DNA of 5,799 nt from Akkermansia muciniphila (GTDB lineage Bacteria; Pseudomonadota; Gammaproteobacteria; Burkholderiales; Burkholderiaceae_C). Position 1 is the first letter of the stretch; each line of letters opens with the position of its first letter. The translations under genes and the position numbers were made by a program. The stretch is taken from the NCBI GenBank assembly GCA_943327015.2, contig CALPVM020000166.1:1-5799 (forward strand). The letters run 5' to 3'. The notes beneath the pieces are model-generated. The model was not told the DNA's origin and searched no databases. It saw nothing but the letters and a program-made list of their open reading frames with translations. This document shows, one piece after another, positions 4,718-5,799 of the stretch.

Positions 4718-5799
4718 CAACTCGGCAAAAACAGCGATTGCAAGTCGCTTAAAAAATCAAATCCTTTGATAGTTGGTGTTACCCGAGCGTAGTCGCGGGT
4801 AATAAGCCCTTGCTTCTCTGCTTGGGCGAGTGGCGCTTCCAAAATACTTAAGGGTAAGCCGGTGCGCTCGGTAAATTCTGTCAAACCAAAACCGTGACGC
4901 AAACGCAGGGCATTGAGCATAAATTCAAACGGCAAATCAGCACGCGCGACGTCTTCATCCTGCGCCATCGCATTGCCTGCCATGGCACGTTCCATATAAA
5001 GCTTAGGGTCGCGCAACCTTACCTGACGCACCACGCGGTGGGCAAAGCTGAGTTTGCTGTGTGCGCCAGCACCAATGCCCAGATAATCGCCAAACTTCCA
5101 ATAATTGAGGTTATGCCAGCAGCGGTGAGCGCTTTTGGCAAAGGCAGAGACTTCGTACCGCTCCAGTCCGGCGGCGGCGGTGAGTTCGGTTATGCGGTCC
5201 AGCATGGCGTAGGCGGTATCGTCCTCGGGCAATGCGGGTGGGTACTTGGCAAAGTAGGTGTTAGGCTCGATGGTTAAGTGGTAAATGGAGATGTGCGGCG
5301 GTGCAAATTGCAAAGCGGTAGCCATGTCTTGCTCCAACTGCTGCTGCGTTTGCCCAGGCAAGGCGTACATGATGTCGAGGTTAAACGTATCAAACGCATG
5401 GGCTGCTTCTTCTAACGCTGCCAAGGCTTGGGCGCGGTCGTGCACACGGCCCAGTGCTTTTAAATGGTCGTCGTTAAAGCTCTGCACCCCTATCGACAAG
5501 CGCGTAACACCATTCTGGCGGTAGGCGCGGAAACGGTCTTTTTCAAAGGTACCAGGGTTGGCCTCTAGTGTTATTTCGCAGTCGGGTTCTAGTTTTAAGC
5601 GTGCGCGTATATCACTGAGTAGCCGGTCAATGGCTGCGGGCGAAAACAAGCTCGGTGTACCGCCACCAATAAAAATGCTGTGGATGGTACGCCCCCAAAT
5701 CAAGGGCAAAGCAGCTTCGAGGTCTGAAATCAATGCGTTGAGGTAGGCATCCTGTGCCAAGGCATTCGGCTGCATTTCGTGCGAATTGAAGTCGCAATA
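4714..5799 (-). CDS. hemW: HemW radical-SAM heme chaperone (5' end beyond window)
   Basis: This reads leftward from the right edge. 361 residues are visible and about 20 N-terminal ones are missing, against roughly 380 for the family. The fragment opens YCDFNSHE, which holds the last cysteine of the CxxxCxxC iron-sulfur motif. Phenylalanine two residues on (CDF) is the HemW pattern; true HemN has a fourth cysteine there. Further signatures are GGGTPS in the SAM-binding region, EANPGT, RLSIGVQSF, LGRVH, DIMYALPGQT, and the CWHNLNYWKFGDYLGIGAGAHSK block typical of HemW. The C-terminal part (FEFMLNALRLRHGF, then GLTEFTERTGLPLS) is the HemN_C-type domain. HemW binds heme and delivers it to respiratory enzymes; older annotation calls it oxygen-independent coproporphyrinogen oxidase. 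The Met encoded at 5773-5775 lies after the cluster cysteine and is not the start. The gene is convergent with the PilZ gene and shares four bases with it. Confidence 0.95.
   Translation of the reverse strand, partial: YCDFNSHEMQPNALAQDAYLNALISDLEAALPLIWGRTIHSIFIGGGTPSLFSPAAIDRLLSDIRARLKLEPDCEITLEANPGTFEKDRFRAYRQNGVTRLSIGVQSFNDDHLKALGRVHDRAQALAALEEAAHAFDTFNLDIMYALPGQTQQQLEQDMATALQFAPPHISIYHLTIEPNTYFAKYPPALPEDDTAYAMLDRITELTAAAGLERYEVSAFAKSAHRCWHNLNYWKFGDYLGIGAGAHSKLSFAHRVVRQVRLRDPKLYMERAMAGNAMAQDEDVARADLPFEFMLNALRLRHGFGLTEFTERTGLPLSILEAPLAQAEKQGLITRDYARVTPTIKGFDFLSDLQSLFLPSC

Noticed and set aside
4894..5277. 127-codon plus-strand open frame
   Set aside because: It is fully opposite hemW, whose motifs are clear. 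No ribosome binding site or recognisable domain is present.
5773..5775. Met codon as the start of hemW
   Set aside because: The frame stays open to the window edge and upstream codons read YCDFNSHE, the end of the radical-SAM cluster motif. The true start lies beyond 5799.

Overview
The window reads as ordinary chromosomal DNA from a motile gammaproteobacterium. The evidence is a hemW-type heme chaperone gene, a MoxR/VWA gene pair of the kind found in Pseudomonas/Cellvibrio-like bacteria, a full-length transmembrane chemoreceptor and a YcgR-like PilZ protein. Base composition is moderate, with the chemoreceptor gene somewhat more AT-rich than its neighbours. A more precise lineage (for example Cellvibrionales) is only a guess.

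Layout, left to right. (1) Positions 2-1522, + strand: a probable three-gene operon. It holds the last 20 codons of a MoxR-type AAA+ ATPase, a 76-residue glycine-rich small membrane protein, and a 397-residue CoxE-like VWA-domain protein with a MIDAS-like metal site. (2) Positions 1559-1633, +: a complete tRNA-Arg(CCT) gene with encoded CCA. (3) Positions 1687-3879, +: a 730-residue methyl-accepting chemotaxis protein with two membrane helices, a periplasmic sensor of about 160 residues, five tandem HAMP-type units with 45-46 residue spacing, and a well-conserved signalling hairpin. (4) Positions 3880-4048: a 169-base gap with a plausible sigma-70 promoter and a small inverted repeat. (5) Positions 4049-4717, +: a PilZ-domain protein with intact cyclic-di-GMP-binding signatures. 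(6) Positions 4714-5799, - strand: hemW, missing its first ~20 codons beyond the right edge and overlapping the PilZ stop by four bases tail-to-tail.

How the genes relate. The MoxR ATPase and VWA protein probably act together as a chaperone-like pair that remodels or matures a partner protein; the small membrane protein between them could anchor that work at the inner membrane (inference). The chemoreceptor and PilZ protein both plausibly feed into motility, one through CheA/CheY and one through cyclic-di-GMP. hemW is a housekeeping gene and appears unrelated.

I found no mobile element, CRISPR array, defence locus or clearly new system. The most unusual items are the five-unit HAMP array and the uncharacterised small membrane protein inside the MoxR/VWA operon.
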